Positions 1 to 8,651 of a DNA stretch of 64,000 nt are shown one piece after another. Source of the DNA: Streptomyces abyssomicinicus (GTDB lineage Bacteria; Actinomycetota; Actinomycetes; Streptomycetales; Streptomycetaceae); NCBI RefSeq assembly GCF_008974245.1, contig NZ_BBZI01000007.1:255154-319153 (forward strand), read 5' to 3'. Within the stretch, counting starts at the first letter, position 1; every line of letters starts with the position of its first letter. The position numbers and the translations under genes were made by a program. The notes beneath the pieces are model-generated. The model was not told the origin of the DNA. It worked only from the letters and a program-made list of their open reading frames with translations, and made no database searches.

Positions 1-125
1 GCGATCGCGTTCATGGAAGCGCCCGGGCCGTCACGGAGCACCACCCGGTCCGCGGCTTCCAGCAGTTCGCGGCGGCGCCGCTCGGTGGACCTCTGCTGCG
101 CGGTCCCCTGCTGCGTCGTCTCCAT
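1..125 (-). CDS. TetR-family transcriptional regulator, N-terminal part (cut by window edge)
   Basis: The reverse strand reads from an ATG at 125 into an N-terminus rich in Arg and Gln followed by RRRELLEAADRVVLRDGPGA, the usual first helix of a TetR DNA-binding domain, then runs off the window after about 41 codons. TetR proteins bind operators as dimers and release them on ligand binding. It is divergent from an acyl-CoA dehydrogenase whose promoter region carries a clear palindrome, so it probably represses that gene and itself in response to an acyl-CoA or related ligand (inference). The ligand-binding domain lies outside the window. Confidence 0.75.
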   Translation of the reverse strand, partial: METTQQGTAQQRSTERRRRELLEAADRVVLRDGPGASMNAI

Positions 126-277
126 GGTCGGTGCTCTCCCCACCCGTGCGTAATCGGTGATGCTTGCGCAAAGTAACACTGATCGGCCCGCGACGGCCCT
201 TCGGCTCGTAACTCGTGGCGCTGCCCACATGCGCCGAAGGGGTCCCCTCCTGCGGAAACGTCCGGGAAACAGGTGGG

Positions 278-324
278 TTGACTTTCCTACCGGCCAGTAA
301 CAGACTGCGGTTACCGCAGGTAAC
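278..324 (+). promoter_or_regulatory. Promoter and overlapping operator of the acyl-CoA dehydrogenase gene
   Basis: TTGACT at 278-283 and CAGACT at 301-306 are separated by 17 bp and fit a vegetative promoter. Immediately downstream are two interlocked perfect palindromes: CTGCGG-TTA-CCGCAG (305-319) and GTTACC-GCA-GGTAAC (310-324). They cover the expected transcription start, a typical position for a TetR-family repressor site, and the divergent gene encodes a TetR protein. Confidence 0.6.
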
Positions 325-348
325 ACGTTTGGCAGCACTGGAGGGGTC

Positions 349-1581
<1,233 letters not shown>

Positions 1582-1587
1582 GGGTCC

Positions 1588-1616
1588 GGCCCCCTCCCTG
1601 GTGCCGGGAGGGGGCC
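1588..1616. terminator. Convergent transcription terminator
   Basis: Perfect 11-bp stem GGCCCCCTCCC/GGGAGGGGGCC with a 7-nt loop, 7 nt after the acyl-CoA dehydrogenase stop and 11 nt before the end of the opposing gene. No T tract, as is common in Streptomyces. Confidence 0.75.
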
Positions 1617-1626
1617 GCGCCGATCG

Positions 1627-2466
1627 TCAGGGGGTGCCGGCCTGGGTCGCGCCGATGTGCGTCCAGTCCCCGAACTGCCCGGCGGGGAAGTCCTTCAGGC
1701 TGTGGAACGCGCCGTCCTGGCGGAGTTCGCCGGACGCCGCGCGGCGGGTGGTCCTGTCGTAGAAGAAGAGCCGGCGGTGGGTGGACGCGACGGCGGTCCA
1801 GCTCCCGAACTGGCCGGCGGGGAAGTCCTTGAGGTTGACGAAGTCGCCGTCGGCGTCGAGCCTGCCGGTTCCGGCGGCCCGGGTGTCCTGGCGGTAGAAG
1901 AAGAGCTGGGAGGATCCCTCGTCGAAGACGATGTGGCTCCAGCTCCCGAACTGCCCCGCGGGGAAGTCGCGCAGGTTGACGAAGCCGCCGTCGTCCCGGA
2001 CCTCACCCGTGGCGGCGGCCCGTGTGTCCCCGCTGTAGAAGAAGTAGCGGGCGAACAGGTCGCCGCCGGCGAAGACGATGCGGCTCCACGACCCGAATTG
2101 GCCCGCCGGGAAGTCCTTGAGGTGATGGAAGCCGCCGACGGCGTCGAGCGCGCCCGTTCCGGCGGCCCGGGTGTCCTTGCTGTAGAAGAAGACCAGGCTG
2201 CCGTCGGGCACGACGTGCGTCCAGCTCCCGAACTGTCCGGCCGGGAAGTCCTTGAGGTTGACGAAGTCGCCGCTGTCGTCCAGCCTGCCCGTTCCGGCGG
2301 CCCGGGTGTCCTTGTTGTAGAAGAAGAGCTGTCCGCCACCGGGCACGACGTGCGTCCAGGAGCCGAACTGCCCGGCGGGGAAGTCCTTGAGGTTGACGAA
2401 GTCGCCGTCGGCGTCGAGCCTGCCCGTTCCGGCGGCCCGGGTCTGCCTGTCGTAGAAGAACAGCAT
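1627..2466 (-). CDS. Six-repeat protein of unknown function (beta-propeller-like units)
   Basis: 279 aa from the ATG at 2466, composed almost entirely of six units of about 46 residues. The consensus runs LFFY..DTRAAGTG.L, then G.FVNL, then KDFPAGQFGSWTHVV. Unit junctions in this numbering fall near residues 1, 46, 90, 140, 187 and 232. The repeat length, aromatic core and Gly turns resemble tachylectin/tectonin-type propeller blades, so a six-bladed lectin-like fold is plausible, but I do not recognise a named family. There is no signal peptide or membrane segment. An upstream in-frame start at 2601 would add 45 Arg-rich residues that do not match the repeats, so I prefer 2466, which is preceded by GCGGAAAG. 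The units are also close to identical at DNA level. Confidence 0.7.
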   Translation of the reverse strand: MLFFYDRQTRAAGTGRLDADGDFVNLKDFPAGQFGSWTHVVPGGGQLFFYNKDTRAAGTGRLDDSGDFVNLKDFPAGQFGSWTHVVPDGSLVFFYSKDTRAAGTGALDAVGGFHHLKDFPAGQFGSWSRIVFAGGDLFARYFFYSGDTRAAATGEVRDDGGFVNLRDFPAGQFGSWSHIVFDEGSSQLFFYRQDTRAAGTGRLDADGDFVNLKDFPAGQFGSWTAVASTHRRLFFYDRTTRRAASGELRQDGAFHSLKDFPAGQFGDWTHIGATQAGTP

Positions 2467-2629
2467 GGTCCGGCTTTCCGCTTCTCGCTGCTTCTCGCTG
2501 CTTCCCGGAACGCGGACCCGGCCGTGCGGCCGTTCGACGCGTTCCCGCGGCACGGAGCTCCCTCCGCATCGCACAGGTATCCCCCTCTTCGAGGACACCA
2601 CCGGACGGGTGGGTGCGCAACACGTGCCG

Positions 2630-2663
2630 GACGGGGCGGCCGGGTGTACCCGGCCGCCCCGTC
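2630..2663 (-). terminator. Terminator of the rppA operon
   Basis: 16-bp perfect stem (GACGGGGCGGCCGGGT and its complement) with a 2-nt centre, 56 bp past the stop of the cupin gene on the minus strand and before the six-repeat gene. It should end rppA-P450-cupin transcription. Confidence 0.7.
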
Positions 2664-2718
2664 GTGACCGGCGCGCGGGAGGCAGCCGACGTCACGTCGG
2701 CGGCGCCGCGCCCCGGTC

Positions 2719-3267
2719 CTATCCGGTGACCAGCCGCTCCGGTGAGGCGTCGTGCCGGAGCGGGGTGAGCTGCTGGATGTCGTAACGGGCCCGCAGCGCC
2801 TCGATCGCCGCCTCGTCGGGCGGACCGCCCCCGGCGAGGATCTCCAGCAGTTCCTCGAAGTACCGCTCGTGGTCCGGCGGCGGCGCGGCCTGGAAGAACA
2901 TCCGGGCCGGGGCGTCGGTCGGGTTGGCGAAGGCGTGCGGGCAGCCCGGGGGCACCGCGATGACCGTGCCCGGGGTGGCCCGCACGACGCGGCTTCCCGA
3001 GCTGGACTCCCAGCGCCGCCAGCCGTCCGGCGTCCGCACCCGCGGCTCGAAGGCGAGCACGTCCAGCTCGCCCTCGAGGACGTAGAACAGCTCCTCGCTG
3101 CGGGTGTGGACGTGCGCTCCCACGTCGAAGCCGGGAGGGACGACGACCTCGAAGCTGGACGCCGTCCGCGAGTGCGCCCCGGTGACCTTGAACGTCACGT
3201 GCTGGGCGGGCGTGGCCACCGTGCGGCCGTGGCCCGGTGGCACCAGCAGTCCCTCCGTCATGGACAT
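2719..3267 (-). CDS. Cupin protein, MomA-like THN monooxygenase candidate
   Basis: 182 aa single-domain cupin. Motif 1 is GAHVHTRSEELFYVLEG (His52, His54 and Glu58/59 as metal ligands), motif 2 PGCPHAFANP. Start ATG at 3267 (a second ATG at 3261 is possible) follows GGTGAG and begins 7 nt after the P450 stop, so the genes are translationally coupled. In Streptomyces antibioticus a cupin enzyme called MomA, encoded next to an rppA gene, oxidises 1,3,6,8-tetrahydroxynaphthalene to the quinone flaviolin (established knowledge). The position and motifs here make the same role likely, but other small-molecule dioxygenase activities cannot be excluded. Confidence 0.75.
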   Translation of the reverse strand: MSMTEGLLVPPGHGRTVATPAQHVTFKVTGAHSRTASSFEVVVPPGFDVGAHVHTRSEELFYVLEGELDVLAFEPRVRTPDGWRRWESSSGSRVVRATPGTVIAVPPGCPHAFANPTDAPARMFFQAAPPPDHERYFEELLEILAGGGPPDEAAIEALRARYDIQQLTPLRHDASPERLVTG

Positions 3268-3274
3268 CGGCGGC

Positions 3275-4498
3275 TCACCAGGTGACCGGGAGGGACTCGG
3301 GCCCGCGGATCAGCGCGCCCTTGCGGAACGGCACCTCCTCGGCCGGCACCGCCAGCCGCAGCCCCGGCACCCGGTCCAGCAGGGCGTCGACCAGCAGCTG
3401 GGACTCCAGCCGCGCCAGCATGCCGCCCACGCAGTAGTGCGGGCCGAAGCCGAAGGCGACATGCGGGTTGGGGCTGCGGTCGAGGTCGATCCGGTCGGGA
3501 TCGGGGAAGACCTCGGGATCCCGGTTGGCGGCGAGGTAGGAGTTGTACACCACGTCGCCCGCGCGGATCCGCACACCGCGGATCTCGACGTCCTCGGTGG
3601 CGATCCGGGACAGCCCCACCGCGTTGCGGTGCGGGATGTACCGGAGGAGCTCCTCCACCGCCTTCGGACGCGTCCCGGGCTCGGCGCGCAGCCGCTCGGC
3701 CAGCTCGGGGCGGGTGAGCAGCAGGTAGAACATCTGCCCGCTGTTGTTGGTGACCGCCTCGCCGCCGATCTGCACCAGCACCGCCAGACCGACGGCCTCC
3801 CGCACGGTGATCTCGTCGCGGCCGACGGCGGCGCCCAGCAGCGAGGTGACGTCCTCGCCGTCGGCGCCGCGCCGTTCCTCGACCAGCCGGGCGAAGTAGG
3901 CCGACATGTCCTCGCGCGCCTTCTCGCTGACCTCGGCGCCGTGCGACTGGGAGAGGATCCGCTGGGTCCAGTCGTGCATCAGGCCCCGGTCCGACGCCGG
4001 GACGCCCATCAGCTCGCAGACCACGGCGATGGGGAACGGGCTGAGCACCGCCTCGGTGAGGTCGGCGGGCGGGCCCTTGGCGAGCATGTCGTCCACCAGC
4101 TCGTCCAGCATCCGCCGTGACCGCTCCCGCACCCGTTCCACACCCCGCGCGGTGAACGCCGCCGCGACCGAGCGGCGCAGCCGGGTGTGGTCGGGCGGAT
4201 CGAGGAAGCCGATCGCGTCCGAGCCGGGGATGAAGTGCGGGGCCAGCCGGGTGACGGGACGGCCCATCACCTCGGCCCGGCTGAAGCGGGGGTCGTTGGT
4301 CACCGCGCGGACGTCGTCGTAGCGGGTGACCAGCCAGGCCCAGCCCTCGCCGTTGGGCAGCGAGATCCGGGTGACCGGGCCCTCGCGCATCAGCTCGTCG
4401 AGGACCGGGTCGAAGTCGGCGCCGTGCAGGTCGATCGCCGGCCAGTTCCTCACCGGGGGCAAGGACGAGGCGGTGGCCTCGTCGGTGGTGGAGGTCAT
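3275..4498 (-). CDS. Cytochrome P450, CYP158A-type flaviolin-coupling enzyme
   Basis: 407 aa soluble class I P450. Heme loop FGFGPHYCVGGMLAR with Cys356 as ligand, ExxR in VEELLRYIPHRN, and I-helix VQIGGEAVTNNSGQ. In the I-helix the near-universal acid/Thr pair is altered: Ala248 replaces the conserved Thr. This is the hallmark described for CYP158A2 of Streptomyces coelicolor, which couples flaviolin into red-brown polymers and uses a substrate hydroxyl in oxygen activation (established knowledge). It lies between rppA (61 bp upstream) and the cupin gene. It should dimerise flaviolin or THN to a melanin-like pigment. Redox partners are not in the operon. Confidence 0.88.
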   Translation of the reverse strand: MTSTTDEATASSLPPVRNWPAIDLHGADFDPVLDELMREGPVTRISLPNGEGWAWLVTRYDDVRAVTNDPRFSRAEVMGRPVTRLAPHFIPGSDAIGFLDPPDHTRLRRSVAAAFTARGVERVRERSRRMLDELVDDMLAKGPPADLTEAVLSPFPIAVVCELMGVPASDRGLMHDWTQRILSQSHGAEVSEKAREDMSAYFARLVEERRGADGEDVTSLLGAAVGRDEITVREAVGLAVLVQIGGEAVTNNSGQMFYLLLTRPELAERLRAEPGTRPKAVEELLRYIPHRNAVGLSRIATEDVEIRGVRIRAGDVVYNSYLAANRDPEVFPDPDRIDLDRSPNPHVAFGFGPHYCVGGMLARLESQLLVDALLDRVPGLRLAVPAEEVPFRKGALIRGPESLPVTW

Positions 4499-4559
4499 CT
4501 CGGGTGTCGTCTCCGTCCGCGTCTCGTGCCCGCGTCCCGGGCCGTGTCGTGACCGCGTC

Positions 4560-5657
4560 TCACGCCCGCGCCCCCACCGCTCGGGCCGCCGTGCGCGCCA
4601 GGCGGTCGCTGTCGGTCTGCCAGGTGCCCACCGACATCTCGGCGGTGATGCCGGGCCCGAAGCCGGCGAGCATGCCGCGCGCCCCGTCCTCCACGCCGCC
4701 CTCCTCGAACAGGCGGCGCAGGGCGTCGAGCACGACGGCGCTGGCGATGTTCCCGTACTCGGTCAGCGTCGCACGGCTGAAGCGGAAGGCGTGCGGTTCG
4801 ACGCGCAGGTATTTCGTCAGGTCGTCGAGGATGCGCGGGCCGCCGGCGTGGATGATGTAGAAGTCCAGCTCGGAGGCGTTCCACGCGTGGGCGCGGGCCA
4901 GGTCGTGGAGGGCGGGTGCCAGCGGCTCCATGGTGCCCGGGACCCGCTTGTCCAGCAGGAAGTGGAACCCGGTCGCGCGGACGTCGTACGAGATCCAGTC
5001 CGTGGTCTCGGGGATCAGGTAGGAGCTGTTGCGCTCCAGCCGCATGCCGGTGCCGCCCTGACCGCGGACCACGGCGGCGGCGATGCCGTCGCCGAACAGG
5101 CCGTTGGAGAGCAGCGAGCCGACGCCGAGGTCGGTGGGCTGGTAGCAGAGCGAGCAGAACTCGCACGCCACGATGAGCGCGTTGGCCTCCGGATAGGCCG
5201 TGCAGAAGTCGTGTGCCCGGTTCACGGCGGCTCCGCCGGCCGCACAGCCGAGCTGCGCGATCGGTATCTGCCGCGTCGTGGAGGGGAAGCCCATCTCGTT
5301 GATCAGCCAGGCGGTCATCGAGGGCATCATGAAGCCCGTGCAGGAGACGTAGATGATGACGTCGATGTCGCTCGGCCGGACCTCGGCGTGGTCCAGGGCC
5401 TCCCGCACCACGGCCGGGACACGGGCCTTGGCCTCTGCTTCGTAGATCTTGTTGCGGTCCTCGAAGCCCGGGTGCTTCAAGGTCTCCTCGATGGGCTGCA
5501 CGATGCGCCGGGTGCGTACCCCGGTGTTCTCGATCAGCCGCAGGGCGAGGGGGAGTTGGGGGTGGTCGTGGTGGCGGGACCGCGCCAGTTCGAGAGTCTC
5601 CTCCATGGTGATCACGTGCTCGGGCACGGACACCGCGGGTTTGCACAACGTGGCCAT
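4560..5657 (-). CDS. rppA: 1,3,6,8-tetrahydroxynaphthalene synthase (type III polyketide synthase)
   Basis: 365 aa chalcone-synthase-fold enzyme. Catalytic triad visible: Cys138 in AQLGCAAGG, His in FYIIHAGGPRIL (about 270) and Asn in LTEYGNIASAVVLDAL (about 303), plus the GFGPG loop. RppA condenses five malonyl-CoA into a pentaketide that cyclises to THN, the precursor of flaviolin and HPQ-melanin-like pigment. The ATG at 5657 is preceded by AGGTG. It is the first gene of the minus-strand operon rppA-P450-cupin and is divergent from a TenA-like gene across 128 bp. As I recall, the same set occurs around S. coelicolor rppA, so it is likely core rather than acquired. Confidence 0.93.
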   Translation of the reverse strand: MATLCKPAVSVPEHVITMEETLELARSRHHDHPQLPLALRLIENTGVRTRRIVQPIEETLKHPGFEDRNKIYEAEAKARVPAVVREALDHAEVRPSDIDVIIYVSCTGFMMPSMTAWLINEMGFPSTTRQIPIAQLGCAAGGAAVNRAHDFCTAYPEANALIVACEFCSLCYQPTDLGVGSLLSNGLFGDGIAAAVVRGQGGTGMRLERNSSYLIPETTDWISYDVRATGFHFLLDKRVPGTMEPLAPALHDLARAHAWNASELDFYIIHAGGPRILDDLTKYLRVEPHAFRFSRATLTEYGNIASAVVLDALRRLFEEGGVEDGARGMLAGFGPGITAEMSVGTWQTDSDRLARTAARAVGARA

Positions 5658-5785
5658 GTGGGCGCACCTGCTTTCGTGTGATGTGTCGGTGCACCACTCA
5701 GCCTCACCCGGCGGGGCGCGGATATCGCGCGGGAGTGGTCCAACCGGGGAAAGGTGACGTCAGGACCGAGGAACGGGAGAGCGCG

Positions 5786-6481
5786 ATGGGGCCGACGGAC
5801 GCCCGCGAGCTGCTGGAACGCGCCAGGACGGCGTTGGCCCCGGACCCCGGGGCCAACCGGACGGTGCCCCTGGTCGAGCGGGGCGAGGCCGGCCCCGGGC
5901 TGCTCCTGGCGCTGGCACTGGAGGAACGGGCGGTGGTCGCGGCCGACCGGCGCGCCTTCCTCCGGCTCGCGGAACGGGCCGCGGGAATGCCCCGGTGCGC
6001 GGCGTACTACGCGGAACTCGCGCGCGGTGAGGAGGTGGCGGCCGAGCGGCTGGAGCACTTCGTGCGGGCGGCCGAGGGGCTCACCGGGGGCACCCCGGAG
6101 ACACGCGGCGGGGGTGACGGCGGGCAGGGGTACGAGCCGCGCCCGGGTTGCCAGGCCTACCCCGCCTTCGTCGCCTGGCTGGCGCTGAACGCGGCCCCGG
6201 CCGGCACGGTGCTCGCCCTGGCCGCCAACTTCTCCGCGTGGGGCGGCTATTGCGCCCGCATCGCGCAGGGCCTGCGGGAGCACTACGGGCTGGACGACAC
6301 GGCCTGCGGCTTCTTCGACCTGTTCGCCGGGCCGTCACCGGAGCACGAGGAGACGGTGCTGGCCGCCGTCCAGGAATGGTCCGACGCCGGCCGCATCGAC
6401 GAGGCGGCCGTGCGGACGCACGGCCGCCTGCTGCTGTCCTACGAGGCCGGGTTCTGGGACGCGCTGCTCGACGGGAGGTGA
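5786..6481 (+). CDS. TenA/PQQC-like heme-oxygenase-fold protein
   Basis: 231 aa from the ATG at 5786 (GGGAGAG 7 nt upstream); an open frame further upstream lacks a ribosome site. The C-terminal half, with AYPAFVAWLALNAAPA, ANFSAWGGYCARIAQGLREHY and a final LLLSYEAGFWDALL helix, looks like the all-helical TENA/thiaminase-2 and PQQC fold. True TenA hydrolyses aminopyrimidines for thiamin salvage; many Streptomyces members are annotated as regulators without proof. No thiamin genes are adjacent. It shares its promoter region with rppA, but a role in pigment formation would be speculation. Confidence 0.6.
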   Translation: MGPTDARELLERARTALAPDPGANRTVPLVERGEAGPGLLLALALEERAVVAADRRAFLRLAERAAGMPRCAAYYAELARGEEVAAERLEHFVRAAEGLTGGTPETRGGGDGGQGYEPRPGCQAYPAFVAWLALNAAPAGTVLALAANFSAWGGYCARIAQGLREHYGLDDTACGFFDLFAGPSPEHEETVLAAVQEWSDAGRIDEAAVRTHGRLLLSYEAGFWDALLDGR

Positions 6482-6488
6482 GGGGCGG

Positions 6489-6722
6489 TCAGGGGCGTTC
6501 GCTGCTGTGGGCGATGCAGGCCACGTCGATCCGGTCGGCCAGCTTGGCGAGTTCGATGGTCAGCGCCGCCACCGTGTCCTCGTCCAGGTCGTCGCGGCCG
6601 TCCTCGACCAGCCGCAGCCACCGCCCGCCGACCGCCCGCAGCAACTTGCTGACATCGGCGGCCGCCACCTGCAACGTGCCGCCGCTGTCGACGATCAGGG
6701 GGAGAGTCACTTCGCGGTTCAC
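6489..6722 (-). CDS. Small conserved acidic protein (possibly DUF6213)
   Basis: 77 aa starting at GTG 6722. It has a predicted mixed alpha/beta pattern, contains DGRDDLDEDTVAALTIELAK and ends near a Cys-Ile-Ala-His segment. There is no signal peptide or membrane span. It lies 25 bp after the aldehyde dehydrogenase on the same strand, so it may be the last gene of that operon; no clear ribosome site precedes it. I believe it belongs to a streptomycete-specific DUF (DUF6213 by recollection), but the function is unknown. Confidence 0.5.
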   Translation of the reverse strand: MNREVTLPLIVDSGGTLQVAAADVSKLLRAVGGRWLRLVEDGRDDLDEDTVAALTIELAKLADRIDVACIAHSSERP

Positions 6723-6747
6723 AAAGGGGATGGTAGACCCGCAAGGG

Positions 6748-8133
6748 TCACGCTCCGTGCCAAACGGTGGTGATGTTGCAGAACTCCCGGATCCCGTGGC
6801 CGGAAAGCTCCCGTCCGTATCCGGACCGCTTCACTCCGCCGAACGGGAACGCGGGGTGGGAGGCGGTCATCCCGTTGACGTACACGCCGCCCGCCTCCAG
6901 GTCGCGGGCGAACCGCTCGACCTCCTCCTCGTCGCGTGTCCAGACGTTGGAACTCAGCCCGAACGGCGTGTCGTTGGCGATCGCCAACGCCTCGTCCAGG
7001 TCGGCCGCACGGTACAGGGTGGCCACCGGGCCGAAGGTCTCCTCCCGGTGGACGCGCATCGCGCCGGTGACGCCGGCCAGCACCGTGGGCTCGTAGAACC
7101 AGCCCGGCCCCTCGGGGCGGCGGCCCCCGCAGAGGACCCGCGCGCCCTGCGCCACCGCGTCGTCGACCAGCTCCTCCAGGTCGGCGCGGCCCTTCTCCGA
7201 GGAGAGCGGGCCGACGTCGGTGGACTCGTCCATCGGGTCGCCGGTCCGCAGCGCGCGGACACCGGTGACGAACCGCTCGGCGAAGGCGTCGTGGACGTCC
7301 GCGTGCACGATGAACCGCTTGGCGGCGATGCACGACTGCCCGGCGTTCTGGTTGCGCGCGGTGACGGCGACCTCGGCGGCCCGGTCGAGGTCCGCGGAGG
7401 GCATCACCACGAACGGGTCGCTGCCGCCCAGTTCCAGCACGGTGTGCTTGATCTCGTCGCCGGCGGCGGCCGCCACCGCGCGCCCGGCGGGTTCGCTGCC
7501 GGTCAGGGTGGCGGCCCGCACCCGCGGGTCCCGCACGACCTTCTCCACGTCGGCCGAGCCGATCAGCAGCGTCTGGAAGCAGCCCTCCGGGAAGCCCGCG
7601 CGCCGGAACAGGCCGTCCAGGTACAGCGCGGTCTGCGGCACGTTCGAGGCGTGCTTGAGCAGTCCCACGTTGCCTGCCATCAGGGCGGGCGCGGCGAACC
7701 GGACCACCTGCCAGAGCGGGAAGTTCCACGGCATGACCGCCAGTACCGGGCCCATCGGCCGGTAGCGCACCACGGCCCGGGACCCCCCGGAGTCCGCCAC
7801 GTCGGCCGGGTCGGGATGCTCGTCGGCGAGCAGGGCCTCGGCGCGGTCGGCGTACCAGCGCATCGCCTTGACGCACTTGGCGGCCTCCGCGCGGGCCTGC
7901 CGCAGCGGCTTGCCCATCTCGGTGGTGAGGGTCCGGGCGACCTCCTCGCTCTCCCGCTCCAGCAGGTCGGCGGCCCGGTGCAGCAGCCGGGAGCGTTCCG
8001 CGAAAGGGGTGGTCCGGTAGGACCGGAACGCCGTGTCGGCGACCGCGAGCCTGCGCTCCACCTCCCGTGCGCCGATGGCCTCGAACGTCCGGACCGTCTC
8101 ACCGGTCGCCGGGTTCACGGTGGCGATGGGCAT
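6748..8133 (-). CDS. NAD(P)-dependent aldehyde dehydrogenase, succinate-semialdehyde dehydrogenase-like
   Basis: 461 aa, usual ALDH length. Glu and Cys catalytic motifs are present as VLELGGSDPFVV and NAGQSCIAAKRF. The substrate entry segment VMPWNFPLWQVVRF and C-terminal FPFGGVKRSGYGREL are typical of the SSADH/GabD branch. Oxidises an aldehyde to the acid. I chose ATG 8133 because GAGGAG lies 10 nt upstream; a GTG at 8151 would overlap that site. It starts 14 bp after the NUDIX stop, as third gene of the ligase-NUDIX-ALDH operon. The true aldehyde substrate is not decided by sequence. Confidence 0.85.
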   Translation of the reverse strand: MPIATVNPATGETVRTFEAIGAREVERRLAVADTAFRSYRTTPFAERSRLLHRAADLLERESEEVARTLTTEMGKPLRQARAEAAKCVKAMRWYADRAEALLADEHPDPADVADSGGSRAVVRYRPMGPVLAVMPWNFPLWQVVRFAAPALMAGNVGLLKHASNVPQTALYLDGLFRRAGFPEGCFQTLLIGSADVEKVVRDPRVRAATLTGSEPAGRAVAAAAGDEIKHTVLELGGSDPFVVMPSADLDRAAEVAVTARNQNAGQSCIAAKRFIVHADVHDAFAERFVTGVRALRTGDPMDESTDVGPLSSEKGRADLEELVDDAVAQGARVLCGGRRPEGPGWFYEPTVLAGVTGAMRVHREETFGPVATLYRAADLDEALAIANDTPFGLSSNVWTRDEEEVERFARDLEAGGVYVNGMTASHPAFPFGGVKRSGYGRELSGHGIREFCNITTVWHGA

Positions 8134-8147
8134 GCCCGACCAACTCC

Positions 8148-8651
8148 TCACTCGTCCCGCGGTTCGCCCGCGTGTGGTGCGCCGGAGGCCGAGTGCTCAG
8201 CGAGACGGCGGAGAAACTCGGCCTGTGCCTTCACGATCACCTCGGCGGCCCGGCCGAGGGGCAGCCAGGCCACACGGTCCAGCTCGGGGAAGACCTGGAC
8301 GCGCCCCGACCCGCGGGGCCACTCCATCTCGAAGGTCCCCGGAACGGCCGCGGCGGGGTCGAGGTCCGCCTCGAGGGCCCACGCGGTGACCGTCTTGCCG
8401 CCGGCCTGGCGGACCTCGCCGAGCGGCACGACGGGACCGTCCGGCGGCTCCAGCCCCAGCTCCTCGCGGAACTCGCGCAGCGCCGCCGCCCACGGCTCCT
8501 CGTCCCCGTCGTACTCGCCCTTGGGGATCGTCCACGCGCCCGCCCCGCGCCGGGCGAAGAACGGGCCGCCCATGTGCCCGAGCAGCACCTCGACGCCGCC
8601 GTCCGCGCCACGGCGGTGCAGCAGCAGGCCGGCGCTGCGGCGGCCGCTCAC
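8148..8651 (-). CDS. NUDIX hydrolase
   Basis: 167 aa from a GTG at 8651 that overlaps the ligase stop codon (GTGA). The NUDIX box fits exactly: Gly, five residues, Glu, seven residues, then REFREELGL. It is preceded by RRGAGAWTIPKGEYDG, as in the predicted NTP pyrophosphohydrolases of the DR1025/MutT-like group. Cleaves nucleoside diphosphates linked to another moiety; the exact substrate is unknown. Translational coupling to an ATP-dependent DNA ligase suggests nucleotide pool cleaning or RNA/DNA end processing (inference). A longer upstream open frame is only the shadow of the ligase. Confidence 0.85.
   Translation of the reverse strand: MSGRRSAGLLLHRRGADGGVEVLLGHMGGPFFARRGAGAWTIPKGEYDGDEEPWAAALREFREELGLEPPDGPVVPLGEVRQAGGKTVTAWALEADLDPAAAVPGTFEMEWPRGSGRVQVFPELDRVAWLPLGRAAEVIVKAQAEFLRRLAEHSASGAPHAGEPRDE

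Noticed and set aside
2467..2601. N-terminal extension of the six-repeat protein
   Set aside because: Arg-rich, not repeat-like, and the internal ATG at 2466 is preceded by a plausible ribosome site and starts exactly at repeat unit 1.
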